Shown: piece by piece, positions 58,628 to 64,000 of the stretch
Numbering within the stretch: position 1 is the first letter of the stretch
How the letters are laid out: the number at the start of each line of letters is the position of its first letter
Source of the DNA: Liolophura sinensis
Lineage: Eukaryota > Mollusca > Polyplacophora > Chitonida > Chitonidae
Direction: 5' to 3'
Length of the DNA stretch: 64,000 nt
NCBI RefSeq assembly: GCF_032854445.1
Contig: NC_088304.1
Location: 17,559,704 to 17,623,703 of the forward strand
Position numbers and translations under genes: made by a program
Notes under the pieces: generated by a model
Databases searched by the model: none
What the model was told of the DNA's origin: nothing
The model's input: only the letters and a program-made list of their open reading frames with translations

Positions 58628-61600
58628 CATAAATGTATCAAAAAGGCAAAAGTTTAGAATTCTTTTTTTTCTGATGTAATGCTGAGCAAAATAGCCTACC
58701 TTTAAGAGAACCTCTAGACTGGTCAGGTAATCGCGTTCTGTCTCCAGGATTCCTTGCAGCACCAGCTTTCGCAAACGTAACTTCTCCTTTTCCGGTGAGC
58801 TTGGTCCAGGATGATCTCCCTTAAGACAAATACATAATATTTGACAGCTTCAGATAAACGATTCCATGTATCTGTGTATAGATGTATATTACACCATAAT
58901 CAACTTCTGTTGCTACTTTTTTTTTTCTTTTTTCTTTTTTTGTAGCACACATTTCTATAAGTGCCAGCAACTGTAGCTTTGTCTTTTTTACTCACCTCAG
59001 AGTCTGTGCTGCATGCATCCAACTCAGACACTGGGGAAGAGTTACGATTGCTACCAATGGTCCCATCACTGTCACAGTTTCGACTGGGTTGACTGACAGG
59101 ATGGTCACGTCTCATGCACACAGGCGACCCGGAGATGTTCTCTACAAAATCAAAAAAAAAAAACAAAAACATTTTCATTGACACTATAAAATAACAGAGA
59201 TGTGAAGCAAGGTTTTCTGCTTTTCACTTCACCATTGAAGTTTAATTGTGAGATACGGTGATTAGAATGAAAAATCTTTGTGATGTTGAGAATCTAATAA
59301 ACCCCAATCCATAAAGACAACTTAATATTCACACAACCAACATTTTATTCACTGGAAAACATTTTATTACTTATTTATTTGTTTGATTGGTGTTTTACGC
59401 CATACTCAAGAATATTTCACTTATACGACGGCAGCCAGCATTATGGTGAGAGGAAACCGGACAGTGCCCAGGGAGAACCCATGACCATCCGCAGGTTGGA
59501 GAGAGCCAGCATGAGCTGGACTTGAACTCACAGCAACCATATTGGTGAGAGGCTCCTGGGTCATTATGTTGTGCTAGACCAACTGAGCCCCGAAAAACAT
59601 TTAAAAAAAAAAAAAAATGATGGGTTTCAAATAAAGTTTTCAGTGATTTTTCAACAGTTGTTATCATTAACCTTTTTATAAATTCAGTCACAGTTAATAG
59701 TGAGAAGGAGTGTTGTTTAAGGTTTGTGGCCTAACAATTAACCAGTGGGAATTAGGTCAGTGTAAAACATACACACCTGTACAAGCAGACAGTATATGAC
59801 TTAGATATACATAGGGATGTTCCCATACACTTCGATTGGGATTAAGATAAATGGATTAAGACCATCACTCTCATAATCCCGGAACAAAGTCACTCTGTCT
59901 GGCAAAAGACACTTCTTTGTATACAAACTCAGCAACACACATTGTTAACATAACTGTGTGCATGATGACTGCATTTCCTCAAATAAACTGACCTGGTATT
60001 TTATCTCTCTCTACAGTCATGACGGTAGCATCTTATAACCAAGATCTGGATGTATGCTATGTTTGTACAGTTTGTACAATGTATGATCATGACTTTTCTA
60101 AAAATGATTACACCTATCATGATATGGCTGTATGGGGAAAACACAAACGCTCCGGCGTGGACATATAGAATGTTTACATTAGCTTATTAAACTAGACAAC
60201 TCTGTTCAACCACCTGCAGGTATAGGTTAGACTAAAACAAAATAAATGCATACAGGTATACCACACAGGTAACTTTCTAAACACACCCACCTGTACATGT
60301 ATATAGCTGTTCTGATGATGTACATAAATTGGCTCAACAAGTATATTCAAGATAGATGTACAAATTTATTTTTTTCAGATTTCAGTAATTATAATGCTTC
60401 TACTGTTCAGGTTGTGAATTCACAAGAAAAAGAAAAACTGTACGTATATACCATGTACAAGAATATCATGGAATTAAGAAAAATTAGAATGAGGACTAGA
60501 AAAAACACCAGTGCTACATAGCTGACATGTATGGTAAAGCTGATACAGTTGCTATGGCTGGCTAAGCCACTCTCTGAAAGTGGAACACCAGCTCCTACAG
60601 CTTAGGCAGGTGTAGGCTTTGTCACAATGCTCAGGTAACCCACAGGTAAATTCGTTAATCTCTTTCCTGTTTACACTGTATCTGACAACTACCTGATATT
60701 AACACCACAGGAAGCAGGAGGTGATTGGTTAAAGCTGAGCTAACTGTTTTTTGTAGCACATCATGCAAGACAGAGGTCTACAAGCTTGAAGAAAGTATTA
60801 TGCTTCCAATTAACAACTGTAATTCTTCAACTGTTTCGCATGTTGGTAAAGTGTTATATTCTGAAGGCATTATTCTGTCATGCCTGTGTAGACTGATTGA
60901 ATTATACTTTTCTAAGAAGCTCTGAAATTGGTCATTCCAAGCAATGCAGTTTCGCCTCTAAAATCAAATTGAAAATGTGCATAAATTGAACTTAAAGTTG
61001 CTCTTTCATGCATGCGAAAAGGTTGATGTATTTAAATGTGGCAACTAGCCCATTGCATGTCCACAGTTGACAGTGTTAATTGGCATTCATGGCATTAGTG
61101 AATCCAGATTATAGGCAATCTGTGAATTCAACAGCAAGCTGAAACTTCTTCTTATTTAATCTAACCATCTGAAAGTAATAATTATTCACAGCCTTGAGTC
61201 TATCATCTAGTCAGCTGACATATCTCTCCATTAAAGGTGACCTAACACTTCCACAGCACATGAACACAGGTAGACAAAGCCTCACTGACACTATGTACAT
61301 GTGGTATGGAAATAGAAATGTCAAAACAGCCTCACTGACATCATGTACATGTGGTATGGAAATACAGGTATCATGACAGCCTCACTGACATCATGTACAT
61401 GTGGTATGGAAACAGATGTCACAACAGCCTCACTGACATCATGTACATGTGGTATGGAAACAGAGATGTCAAAACAGCCTCACTGACATCATGTACATGT
61501 GGTATGGAAACAGAGATGTCACAACAGCCTCACTGACATCATGTACATGTGGTATGGAAATAGGGATGTCACAACAGCCTCACTGACATCATGTACATGT

Positions 61601-61934
61601 GGTATGGAAATAAGAGATGTCACAACAGCCTCACTGACAACATGTATATGTGGTATGGAAATAGAGGTATCACAACAGCCTCACTGACATCATGTATATG
61701 TGGTATGGAAATAGGGATGTCACAACAGCCTCACTGACATCACGTACATGTGGTATGGAAATAGAGATGTGACAACAGCCTCACTGACATCATGTAATTT
61801 CATGCTAATTTCCGAGTTTAACAAATGTGAAAGTTCTCAAAGGTAATTGTAAATCAAAAAATCAATCCCATGTTGTTCTTGTACATACCTTCTGAACACG
61901 GAAATCTGCAAATTGTTCCGTGTAAAGTCTCCAT
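37981..61934 (-). CDS. ABR: ABR/BCR-family RhoGEF-RhoGAP (DH-PH-C2-RhoGAP), 23 exons
   Basis: ABR and BCR carry a Dbl-type exchange domain and a Rac/Cdc42-directed GAP on one chain, acting at membranes and the cortex. Twenty-three coding exons from 61889-61934 down to 37981-38215 join in phase, 2,562 nt in all (853 aa plus stop; human ABR about 859, BCR 1271). Approximate domains: DH 82-270 ([25 protein letters not shown]); PH 285-455, split by a charged coiled-coil-like insert (IEKQKKKL); C2 500-612 ([18 protein letters not shown]); RhoGAP 652-840 with the Arg finger at R678 in [19 protein letters not shown], and [16 protein letters not shown]. The BCR N-terminal oligomerisation/kinase region is not seen, so the product looks ABR-like. 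Whether it is a one-to-one ABR or the unduplicated ancestor cannot be told here. The first exon is the only weak part. Confidence 0.96.
38581..38686 (-). CDS. ABR: ABR exon 22 (RhoGAP)
   Basis: Codons 741-776. It encodes [19 protein letters not shown], then [13 protein letters not shown], matching SLPEANLLTFLFLLDHLKR. Confidence 0.96.
38962..39096 (-). CDS. ABR: ABR exon 21 (RhoGAP)
   Basis: Codons 696-741. It encodes [38 protein letters not shown], the conserved GAP core ([12 protein letters not shown]). Confidence 0.97.
39199..39326 (+). mobile_element. SINE family 1, diverged 3' part
   Basis: It has CTGCCGCCAACCTTCAAATGG, AAATGCTGGCCACTGTC and AAATAAGTGAAATATTCTTGTGTACAGCGTAAAAAACCAATC with an A/T tail. 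It is in an ABR intron. Confidence 0.82.
39433..39510 (-). CDS. ABR: ABR exon 20 (RhoGAP arginine finger)
   Basis: Codons 670-696. It encodes [18 protein letters not shown] and LKKAFDK. R678 in GIYRVSG is the catalytic Arg finger of RhoGAPs, so GAP activity should be retained. Confidence 0.97.
39647..39838 (-). mobile_element. SINE family 1, head-truncated
   Basis: It runs from TTTATTTATTTGATTGGTGTTTTACGCCGTACTAAAG through GGAAACCGGGTAGAGCCTGGAGGAAACCCACAACCATGCGCAGG to GAGCTGGACTTGAACTCACAGC. It is in an ABR intron. Confidence 0.92.
39954..40015 (-). CDS. ABR: ABR exon 19 (RhoGAP start), GC donor
   Basis: Codons 649-670. It encodes [16 protein letters not shown], as in VPYIVRQCVEEIERRG. 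The 3' boundary is AAAAGAG|GCAAGT, a GC-AG intron; no GT gives the required phase. Confidence 0.94.
40484..40593 (-). CDS. ABR: ABR exon 18 (C2-RhoGAP junction)
   Basis: Codons 613-649. It encodes [20 protein letters not shown], matching [17 protein letters not shown]. The donor is GTCAA|GTGAGA. Confidence 0.95.
40622..40897 (-). mobile_element. SINE family 1, full length with 10-bp target duplication
   Basis: It is complete from the TTTA tail to the tRNA-like head (GTGCTAACCAATTGAGCCATGGAGG, inverse). AAATAAAATA flanks it at 40612-40621 and 40898-40907. The inverse of GGACTTGAACTC is the pol III B-box-like GTTCAAGTCC. Confidence 0.93.
41260..41313 (-). CDS. ABR: ABR exon 17 (C2)
   Basis: Codons 595-612, phase 0. 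It encodes [18 protein letters not shown], in the position of the family's ALQDRDWQRTVIAMNGIEV. Homology is weak, but signals and phase fit. Confidence 0.82.
41475..42022. mobile_element. MITE-like element, AGGAGAAGAAAA terminus, copy 3
   Basis: Left TTAAAGGAGAAGAAAATTTAAAT and right TTTTAAGTTTTCTTCTCCTTCAA are inverted relatives. It is about 550 bp long and colinear with 14667-15247. It sits between ABR exons 16 and 17. Confidence 0.88.
42067..42269 (-). CDS. ABR: ABR exon 16 (C2)
   Basis: Codons 527-594. It encodes [38 protein letters not shown] and ILCYRRGN, closely matching CTLEVDSFGYF and [21 protein letters not shown]. The donor is GAG|GTCAGT. Confidence 0.97.
42750..42836 (-). CDS. 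ABR: ABR exon 15 (C2 start)
   Basis: Codons 498-527. An acidic run (DGDDDNDG) precedes [15 protein letters not shown], the first C2 strand (family YGFLNVIVHSATG). Confidence 0.94.
43207..43424 (-). mobile_element. SINE family 1, strongly diverged
   Basis: AAAATGCTTTACGTCATGCTCAAAAACATTTCATTTATG, GTTCCTGGAGAGGAAGCCATCATGAGCTGGAGCTCACAGCGACTGCA and ACTGAGGCCCC keep the family order. It is an old copy in an ABR intron. Confidence 0.8.
43495..43534 (-). CDS. ABR: ABR exon 14 (40-bp linker exon)
   Basis: Codons 485-498. It encodes [13 protein letters not shown] between TTTTCAG-type and GTAAGT signals. It was chosen because it completes the phase between exons 13 and 15. Confidence 0.85.
43770..43831 (-). 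CDS. ABR: ABR exon 13 (PH-C2 linker)
   Basis: Codons 464-484. It encodes [20 protein letters not shown], with correct phases on both sides. It aligns with the ELQMLTNSCVKLQ linker. Confidence 0.88.
44237..45590. repeat. ~30-36-bp minisatellite abutting the ABR exon 12 donor
   Basis: The core unit is TACTGATTCTCTCTTGTTGATTCTGTGTGTATT with TTACTGCTCC and GTTTGATT variants, about 40 copies. Its last unit-like word (TTACTGATTCCCTC) ends within about 5 bp of the exon donor signal. Confidence 0.96.
45603..45753 (-). CDS. ABR: ABR exon 12 (end of PH)
   Basis: Codons 414-464. It encodes [20 protein letters not shown] and [11 protein letters not shown], with the conserved C-terminal PH helix Trp. 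The donor ACAG|GTCTGT lies 13 bp from the 44.2-45.6 kb minisatellite. Confidence 0.96.
45926..46184 (+). mobile_element. SINE family 1, full length with 12-bp target duplication
   Basis: It starts GGGGCCTCCGTGGCTCAGTTGGTTAGCGTGCTAGC (tRNA-like, A-box-like TGGCTCAGTTGG), has a B-box-like TTCAAGTCCAG, the conserved core and an (AAAT)n tail. ATCTAAAGTATA is exactly duplicated at 45914-45925 and 46185-46196, so the insertion is recent. Confidence 0.96.
46197..46683. other. ABR intron 11, remainder
   Basis: AT-rich with no gene or repeat beyond short A/T runs. Confidence 0.6.
46684..46755 (-). CDS. ABR: ABR exon 11 (PH insert)
   Basis: Codons 390-413, phase 0. It encodes [18 protein letters not shown], aligned with KGSKATERLKKKLSE. 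Confidence 0.9.
47165..47955. repeat. ~44-bp tandem repeat, about 17 copies
   Basis: The unit is CTCAGCATGCTACCATGACAAAGTCAGGAGGTTTGTAAAGTCCC with internal deletions. It is in an ABR intron. Confidence 0.95.
48130..48260 (-). CDS. ABR: ABR exon 10 (PH insert, coiled-coil-like)
   Basis: Codons 346-389. It encodes [20 protein letters not shown] then IKKAKENEG, corresponding to the DEELDALKIKISQIKNDI segment of BCR. It is rich in Lys and Glu. Confidence 0.93.
48436..50550. repeat. 33-bp minisatellite, ~2.1 kb, with 45-bp variants
   Basis: The unit is ACATGTACATCATACATGAA, GATACTCAATCAT; longer units add CTTCATGTACAT. The period is divisible by three, so frames of up to 488 codons are artefacts. 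It is the largest array in the window and lies in the ABR intron between exons 9 and 10. Confidence 0.97.
50970..51052 (-). CDS. ABR: ABR exon 9 (PH)
   Basis: Codons 318-346. It encodes [20 protein letters not shown], matching YDCKWYIPLTDLSF. The donor is CAAG|GTAACA. Confidence 0.92.
51258..51301. repeat. (AT)n microsatellite
   Basis: About 22 AT dinucleotides without interruption. Confidence 0.97.
51377..51652 (-). mobile_element. SINE family 1, full length
   Basis: It runs from (TTTA)n, GATTGGTGTTTTACGCCGTACTCGAG, the core, GTTGGACTTGAACTCACAGCGA to GTGCGCTAACCAACTGAGCCATGGAGGCCCC. It is in an ABR intron in the minus orientation. Confidence 0.95.
51846..51973 (-). CDS. ABR: ABR exon 8 (PH start)
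   Basis: Codons 276-318. It encodes [15 protein letters not shown] and [17 protein letters not shown], the first PH strands (family RKLRHVFLFTDLLLCTK). The donor is GGAAG|GTAAGT. Confidence 0.96.
52039..52105 (-). mobile_element. SINE family 1 tail fragment
   Basis: TTTATTTATTTATTTCGTAATTTCGGCTGTGCTCAAAAATATTTTCCTTATATGAC is a diverged family 3' end. Confidence 0.65.
52165..52685. repeat. 42-bp tandem repeat, about 12 copies
   Basis: The unit is CCATACATGTAACCAAATGC, TCAATCCCTGATCCTTAACTGC. It is in the ABR intron between exons 7 and 8. The 125-codon minus frame is a periodicity artefact. Confidence 0.96.
52894..53016 (-). CDS. ABR: ABR exon 7 (end of DH)
   Basis: Codons 235-275. It encodes [20 protein letters not shown], matching DLLKHTPxxHPDxxLLQDA, then a polar linker (SRQDRSSRK). 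Confidence 0.95.
53279..53460 (+). mobile_element. SINE family 1, head-truncated
   Basis: It starts at GAGTTCAAGTCCAGCTCATGCTGGTTTCC and continues GTGGGAAGGTTTGTCAGCAACCTGCACATGG to AAATATTCTGGAGTATGACGTAAAACACAAATCAAAG. Confidence 0.9.
53731..53783 (-). CDS. ABR: ABR exon 6 (DH CR3)
   Basis: Codons 217-234. It encodes [17 protein letters not shown], the most conserved DH helix (family YKPVDRVTRSTLVLH). The phase is 1 to 0. Confidence 0.96.
53945..54095 (-). CDS. ABR: ABR exon 5 (DH)
   Basis: Codons 167-217. It encodes [33 protein letters not shown] and NSKETLSLQ, corresponding to the DH helices around VYRAFVDNY. The donor is CAGA|GTGAGT. Confidence 0.94.
54165..54785. repeat. ~18-20-bp degenerate minisatellite
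   Basis: The core is ACCAGCCAGTGAGCAGAACA with many variants. It begins 70 bp upstream in the transcript of the ABR exon 5 acceptor. Confidence 0.93.
54786..55779. other. ABR intron 4 sequence, no gene seen
   Basis: A segment at 55155-55320 resembles 2735-2905 (for example GCATTGGCC, TTCC...GGCA, TAACTC and TATTCCCTGGC in order) and may be an old dispersed repeat. Nothing coding is supported. Confidence 0.45.
55780..56046. repeat. 30-bp tandem repeat, about 9 copies
   Basis: The unit is GAATGTAGGACTTCAGAATGAATGCAGTGG. Artefactual frames on both strands. Confidence 0.96.
56047..56796. other. ABR intron 4, no gene seen
   Basis: Unique AT-rich sequence without recognisable elements. Confidence 0.6.
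56797..57040. repeat. 18-bp tandem repeat, about 13 copies
   Basis: The unit is GGGTACAGACTGTATTCT with GGGCACAGACTGTACTCT variants; open in several frames on both strands because the period is six codons. Confidence 0.96.
57605..57915. repeat. 13-bp tandem repeat, about 23 copies
   Basis: The unit is GTGAGCCAGCATT (or GTGAGTCAGCATT). It is in an ABR intron, about 85 bp from the exon 4 donor. Confidence 0.97.
58000..58185 (-). CDS. ABR: ABR exon 4 (DH)
   Basis: Codons 105-166. It encodes [33 protein letters not shown] and [11 protein letters not shown], colinear with KAAATTSQPVLT and [12 protein letters not shown] of BCR. The 13-bp array at 57605-57915 lies just past its donor. Confidence 0.96.
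58571..58624. repeat. (AT)n microsatellite
   Basis: About 26 AT dinucleotides, 75 bp past the ABR exon 3 donor. Confidence 0.97.
58700..58819 (-). CDS. ABR: ABR exon 3 (start of DH domain)
   Basis: Codons 65-104. It encodes [19 protein letters not shown] and TSLEVLLK, the DH CR1 helix, matching the family MRKLVLSG...ASEEIYINQLEALL. The donor is AAG|GTAGGC. Confidence 0.95.
58996..59141 (-). CDS. ABR: ABR exon 2 (disordered N-terminal region)
   Basis: Codons 16-64. A Ser/Asp-rich segment ([30 protein letters not shown]) follows TTTTGTAG and ends at GAG|GTGAGT. It is low-complexity as in vertebrate ABR before the DH domain. Confidence 0.82.
59370..59592 (-). mobile_element. SINE family 1, internally deleted near the head
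   Basis: It has TTTATTTGTTTGATTGGTGTTTTACGCCATACTCAAG, the core, GAGCTGGACTTGAACTCACAGCAACC, CTCCTGGGTCATTATG, then a shortened GTGCTAGACCAACTGAGCCCC. Confidence 0.92.
59593..60828. other. ABR intron 1, no gene seen
   Basis: AT-rich. Isolated short frames carry no domain or splice context. Confidence 0.55.
60829..61024. mobile_element. MITE-like element with AACCTTTTCGCATG TIRs, copy 2
   Basis: Left AACTGTTTCGCATG and right CATGCGAAAAGGTT are inverted, and the flanks on both sides extend the symmetry (TTC/TGA). The interior matches 18299-18478 in order (CTGAAAxTGGxCATTCCAA, AAAGTTGCTCT). Confidence 0.78.
61262..61795. repeat. 50-bp tandem repeat, about 11 copies
   Basis: The unit is CAGCCTCACTGACATCATGTACATGTGGTATGGAAACAGAGATGTCACAA. 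It is in the ABR intron just inside the candidate first exon. Confidence 0.96.
61889..61934 (-). CDS. ABR: ABR candidate first coding exon
   Basis: ATG at 61934 in the context CCAAGAATGGAG opens [15 protein letters not shown] and ends in GAAG|GTATGT, phase 1, exactly the phase needed by the next exon (AG AAC). With it the whole model is divisible by three and close to ABR in length. There is no homology support for these 15 residues, so an alternative upstream first exon is possible. Confidence 0.5.
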
Positions 61935-62278
61935 TCTTGGCAGCTGTGAGACTGGTAGTCCCAAGCTATTAAGAGTTACTGCTGGCACATGTCCATGTAC
62001 CAAGGGCTTCCTGCCTTTCTAAACTCTGAATGTCTACAGCTCCTATTTTAACACAGTAGTACTGATATATGAGCTTGAAACTAATCCTAGCTGACTGATC
62101 ACTGAACACGCTGAAGGTTACATTTAACTGATCTCTCAGGTTTTATTACAATGGTATGCACTGATTCTTTCTTTTGTTGTACAATGGTGTTTTCTACTGT
62201 CTGACAAAGGAACATGGCAAAGGTTACTTCCTGAGTTTGCTAGATATTACACGAGCCTCAAAGACTCTGTACATATGT

Positions 62279-62546
62279 TTATTTATTCATCTGATTAATG
62301 TTTTACGATGTACTCAGGGATATTTCACTTATACGACGGCGGTCAGCATTATGGTGGGAGGAAACCAGGCTAAGCCTATGGGAAACCCACGACCATCTGC
62401 AGGTTGCTACAGACCATCCCACTTACGGCTGGAGAGGAAGCCAGCATGAGCTGGACTTGAACTCACGGCGACCGCATTAGTGAGAGACTCCTGGGTCATT
62501 ACGCTGCGCTAGCGCGCTAACCAACTGAGCCACAGGGGCCCCCATA
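62279..62546 (-). mobile_element. SINE family 1, full length with 9-bp target duplication
   Basis: It is complete from the TTTATTTATTCATCTGATTAATG tail to the head CGCGCTAACCAACTGAGCCACAGGGGCCCCC. TACATATGT is present at 62270-62278 and 62547-62555. Confidence 0.93.
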
Positions 62547-62831
62547 TACATATGTCATAACATCCCTAGAGCTCTGAGTCATCCACACACAGTGGTACTT
62601 AACTACACAAAGGTTTAGTTTACTGCAATACTTCTATCGAGTATAAAGGTGAGAGTATTGACTGTCAGTTTTAAATTTATTTTTACGTCAATCTGAATTT
62701 GAAAGACACATATACATGTACATGGTATATAAGGTAAGAAATTTTGTACCTTTGATGAGAAATACTTGACATCATGCAGTTCCTATTAAGTTCTATGGCT
62801 AACATATAATTCATATGTCATGTACATGCAT

Positions 62832-62901
62832 ATGGTTGCTAACAGCTTCTGGGTCACTACGCTGCGCTAGCGTGCTAACTGACTGAGCCACGGAGGCCCC
62901 T
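62832..62901 (-). mobile_element. SINE family 1, tRNA-like head only
   Basis: TCTGGGTCACTACGCTGCGCTAGCGTGCTAACTGACTGAGCCACGGAGGCCCC is the inverse of the family 5' end; the rest is absent. Confidence 0.85.
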
Positions 62902-63511
62902 GCACATGTTTTGACTCGTATACTGAGGGAACAGAAACAAAAGCACAATACAATTTTTTTAACAGTGTACCTGCATGACGGTCAATGCCATCTGTAAAAC
63001 CAACAACATTTGGTAATCAAGTTACTAACAAAACTTCTCCATGTTTGACACACAAAGTTCCATGCCTTTCTGTTGGAAGACAAATGGTCTTCAACAAAGA
63101 GAAGACTGCAAACTACCATGCAAGCACTGCTGACAGCTAAATTCCTCATGTTGAACAGTGCATCACACAGGGTCATTCTACAAATCTGGATGTCGAAAGC
63201 CAGGATTGAACCCTGACATATTTGAGTAGATGACCTAAGCACTTGAGCAGCAGCTATGCACGTACCACTATAATCTACTGTGACACTACATGTAGATGTA
63301 GATGACAGTACACAAGAACCAGGGACCACATATACATGTACACATGAAAGATGATCACATGATTACACATGTGCAAATTTATTCACATTTATCCTGCATC
63401 ACACAGAATACTCTGCTTTTCATTGGACAATAAGAGTCACGAGGGGTACAGATATATTCTCTATTCTCCTATACATTTGCCTTCTCCACTGAATTGATGG
63501 GTTTCACAGGA

Positions 63512-63648
63512 TAAATTTGTTACATGGTTACTCAGTCATAGGATATGGAAATATATGGTGTGAGTAACCTTCATAATATGAGGACTCAATGACACCATAT
63601 ATTTGCGTACCGGTATCCTATCACTGAGTGACCATGTAACAAATAGTG
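63512..63648. mobile_element. Short foldback element, ~45-bp arms
   Basis: Left ATTTGTTACATGGTTACTCAGTCATAGGATA, then AAATATATGGTGT, is inverted at the right, ACACCATATATTT, then TATCCTATCACTGAGTGACCATGTAACAAAT. The loop is about 35 bp. It is non-coding and lies upstream of the ABR candidate first exon. Confidence 0.85.
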
Positions 63649-64000
63649 CATGTAATTAATTGCTGATCTCACAAACACGACAAATTAATTAAGTGACAAA
63701 TAAACATTAGGAAAAACGCTACCTCTGAACAGCTGATGGTATCAAAACAGATGACATAACCTTTCCATTTTTGTACTGGAGAAAAACTACAGAGTAATAA
63801 ATAATATTTCGCCAAAAAATTACAACCCTTTGATTTTGATTATCTTACTTGCTTTAATCGTTTTGTCTGAGCTGAAGGAAGCATAATACATGTACATGTA
63901 CACGTGAAGAAATATGGGGTGACAGAAATACCCAGACAGTGAAGTTTTACTTGTACAGCTGCATACATTATGTCGCCAGTGTTTGTGCTTGAATACACAG

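Noticed and set aside
1-64000. CRISPR arrays, bacterial operons or phage genes
   Set aside because: The direct repeats are contiguous minisatellites without unique spacers, and the gene structures are plainly intron-rich metazoan.

Overview
The window is nuclear DNA from an invertebrate animal, most probably a lophotrochozoan and plausibly a mollusc. It has compact exons and long AT-rich introns with GT-AG junctions, a high density of TACATGTA-type words, many minisatellites, and about 15 copies of a tRNA-derived SINE. I have no database hit; the taxon is inferred from genome style. Three conserved genes account for all the protein-coding sequence I can support, apart from one transposase.

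Layout: (1) 630-20083, minus strand: ten exons of SART3, the U4/U6 recycling factor with HAT repeats. The start codon is present; the 3' half of the gene lies beyond position 1. (2) 20509-26339, plus strand: complete three-exon SNAP29 (271 aa), head-to-head with SART3 across 425 bp. (3) 26340-37980: intergenic/3' UTR sequence dominated by tandem arrays. (4) 37981-61934, minus strand: a 23-exon ABR/BCR-family RhoGEF-RhoGAP gene. The conceptual protein is 853 aa (DH-PH-C2-RhoGAP), and every splice phase agrees. (5) 61935-64000: upstream sequence with SINEs, a foldback element and two weak candidate exons.

Mobile DNA: a complete piggyBac-like transposon (11887-14556) with TTAA target duplications, matching 12-bp ends and an open transposase lies in the longest SART3 intron. 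Unoccupied copies of its target lie next door in a 179-bp repeat. Several MITE-like elements are visible: a 11-bp-TSD long-TIR element at 10750-11235, three elements with an AGGAGAAGAAAA terminus next to TTAA, a CCTTTTCGCATG-terminus pair, and two foldback/palindromic elements.

The most unusual observation is in SART3. Three minisatellites are built from exon-intron junctions of the gene itself: about 17 extra copies of the exon 9 3' end plus 5' splice site, 26 extra copies of the exon 2 3' end plus 5' splice site (41-bp period), and two extra copies of the exon 4 3' splice site (64-bp period). The spliceosome therefore faces tandem arrays of decoy splice sites in the pre-mRNA of a splicing-recycling factor. 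The many long open frames inside the other arrays (periods 18, 21, 33, 60, 78 bp) are artefacts of periods divisible by three, not genes.
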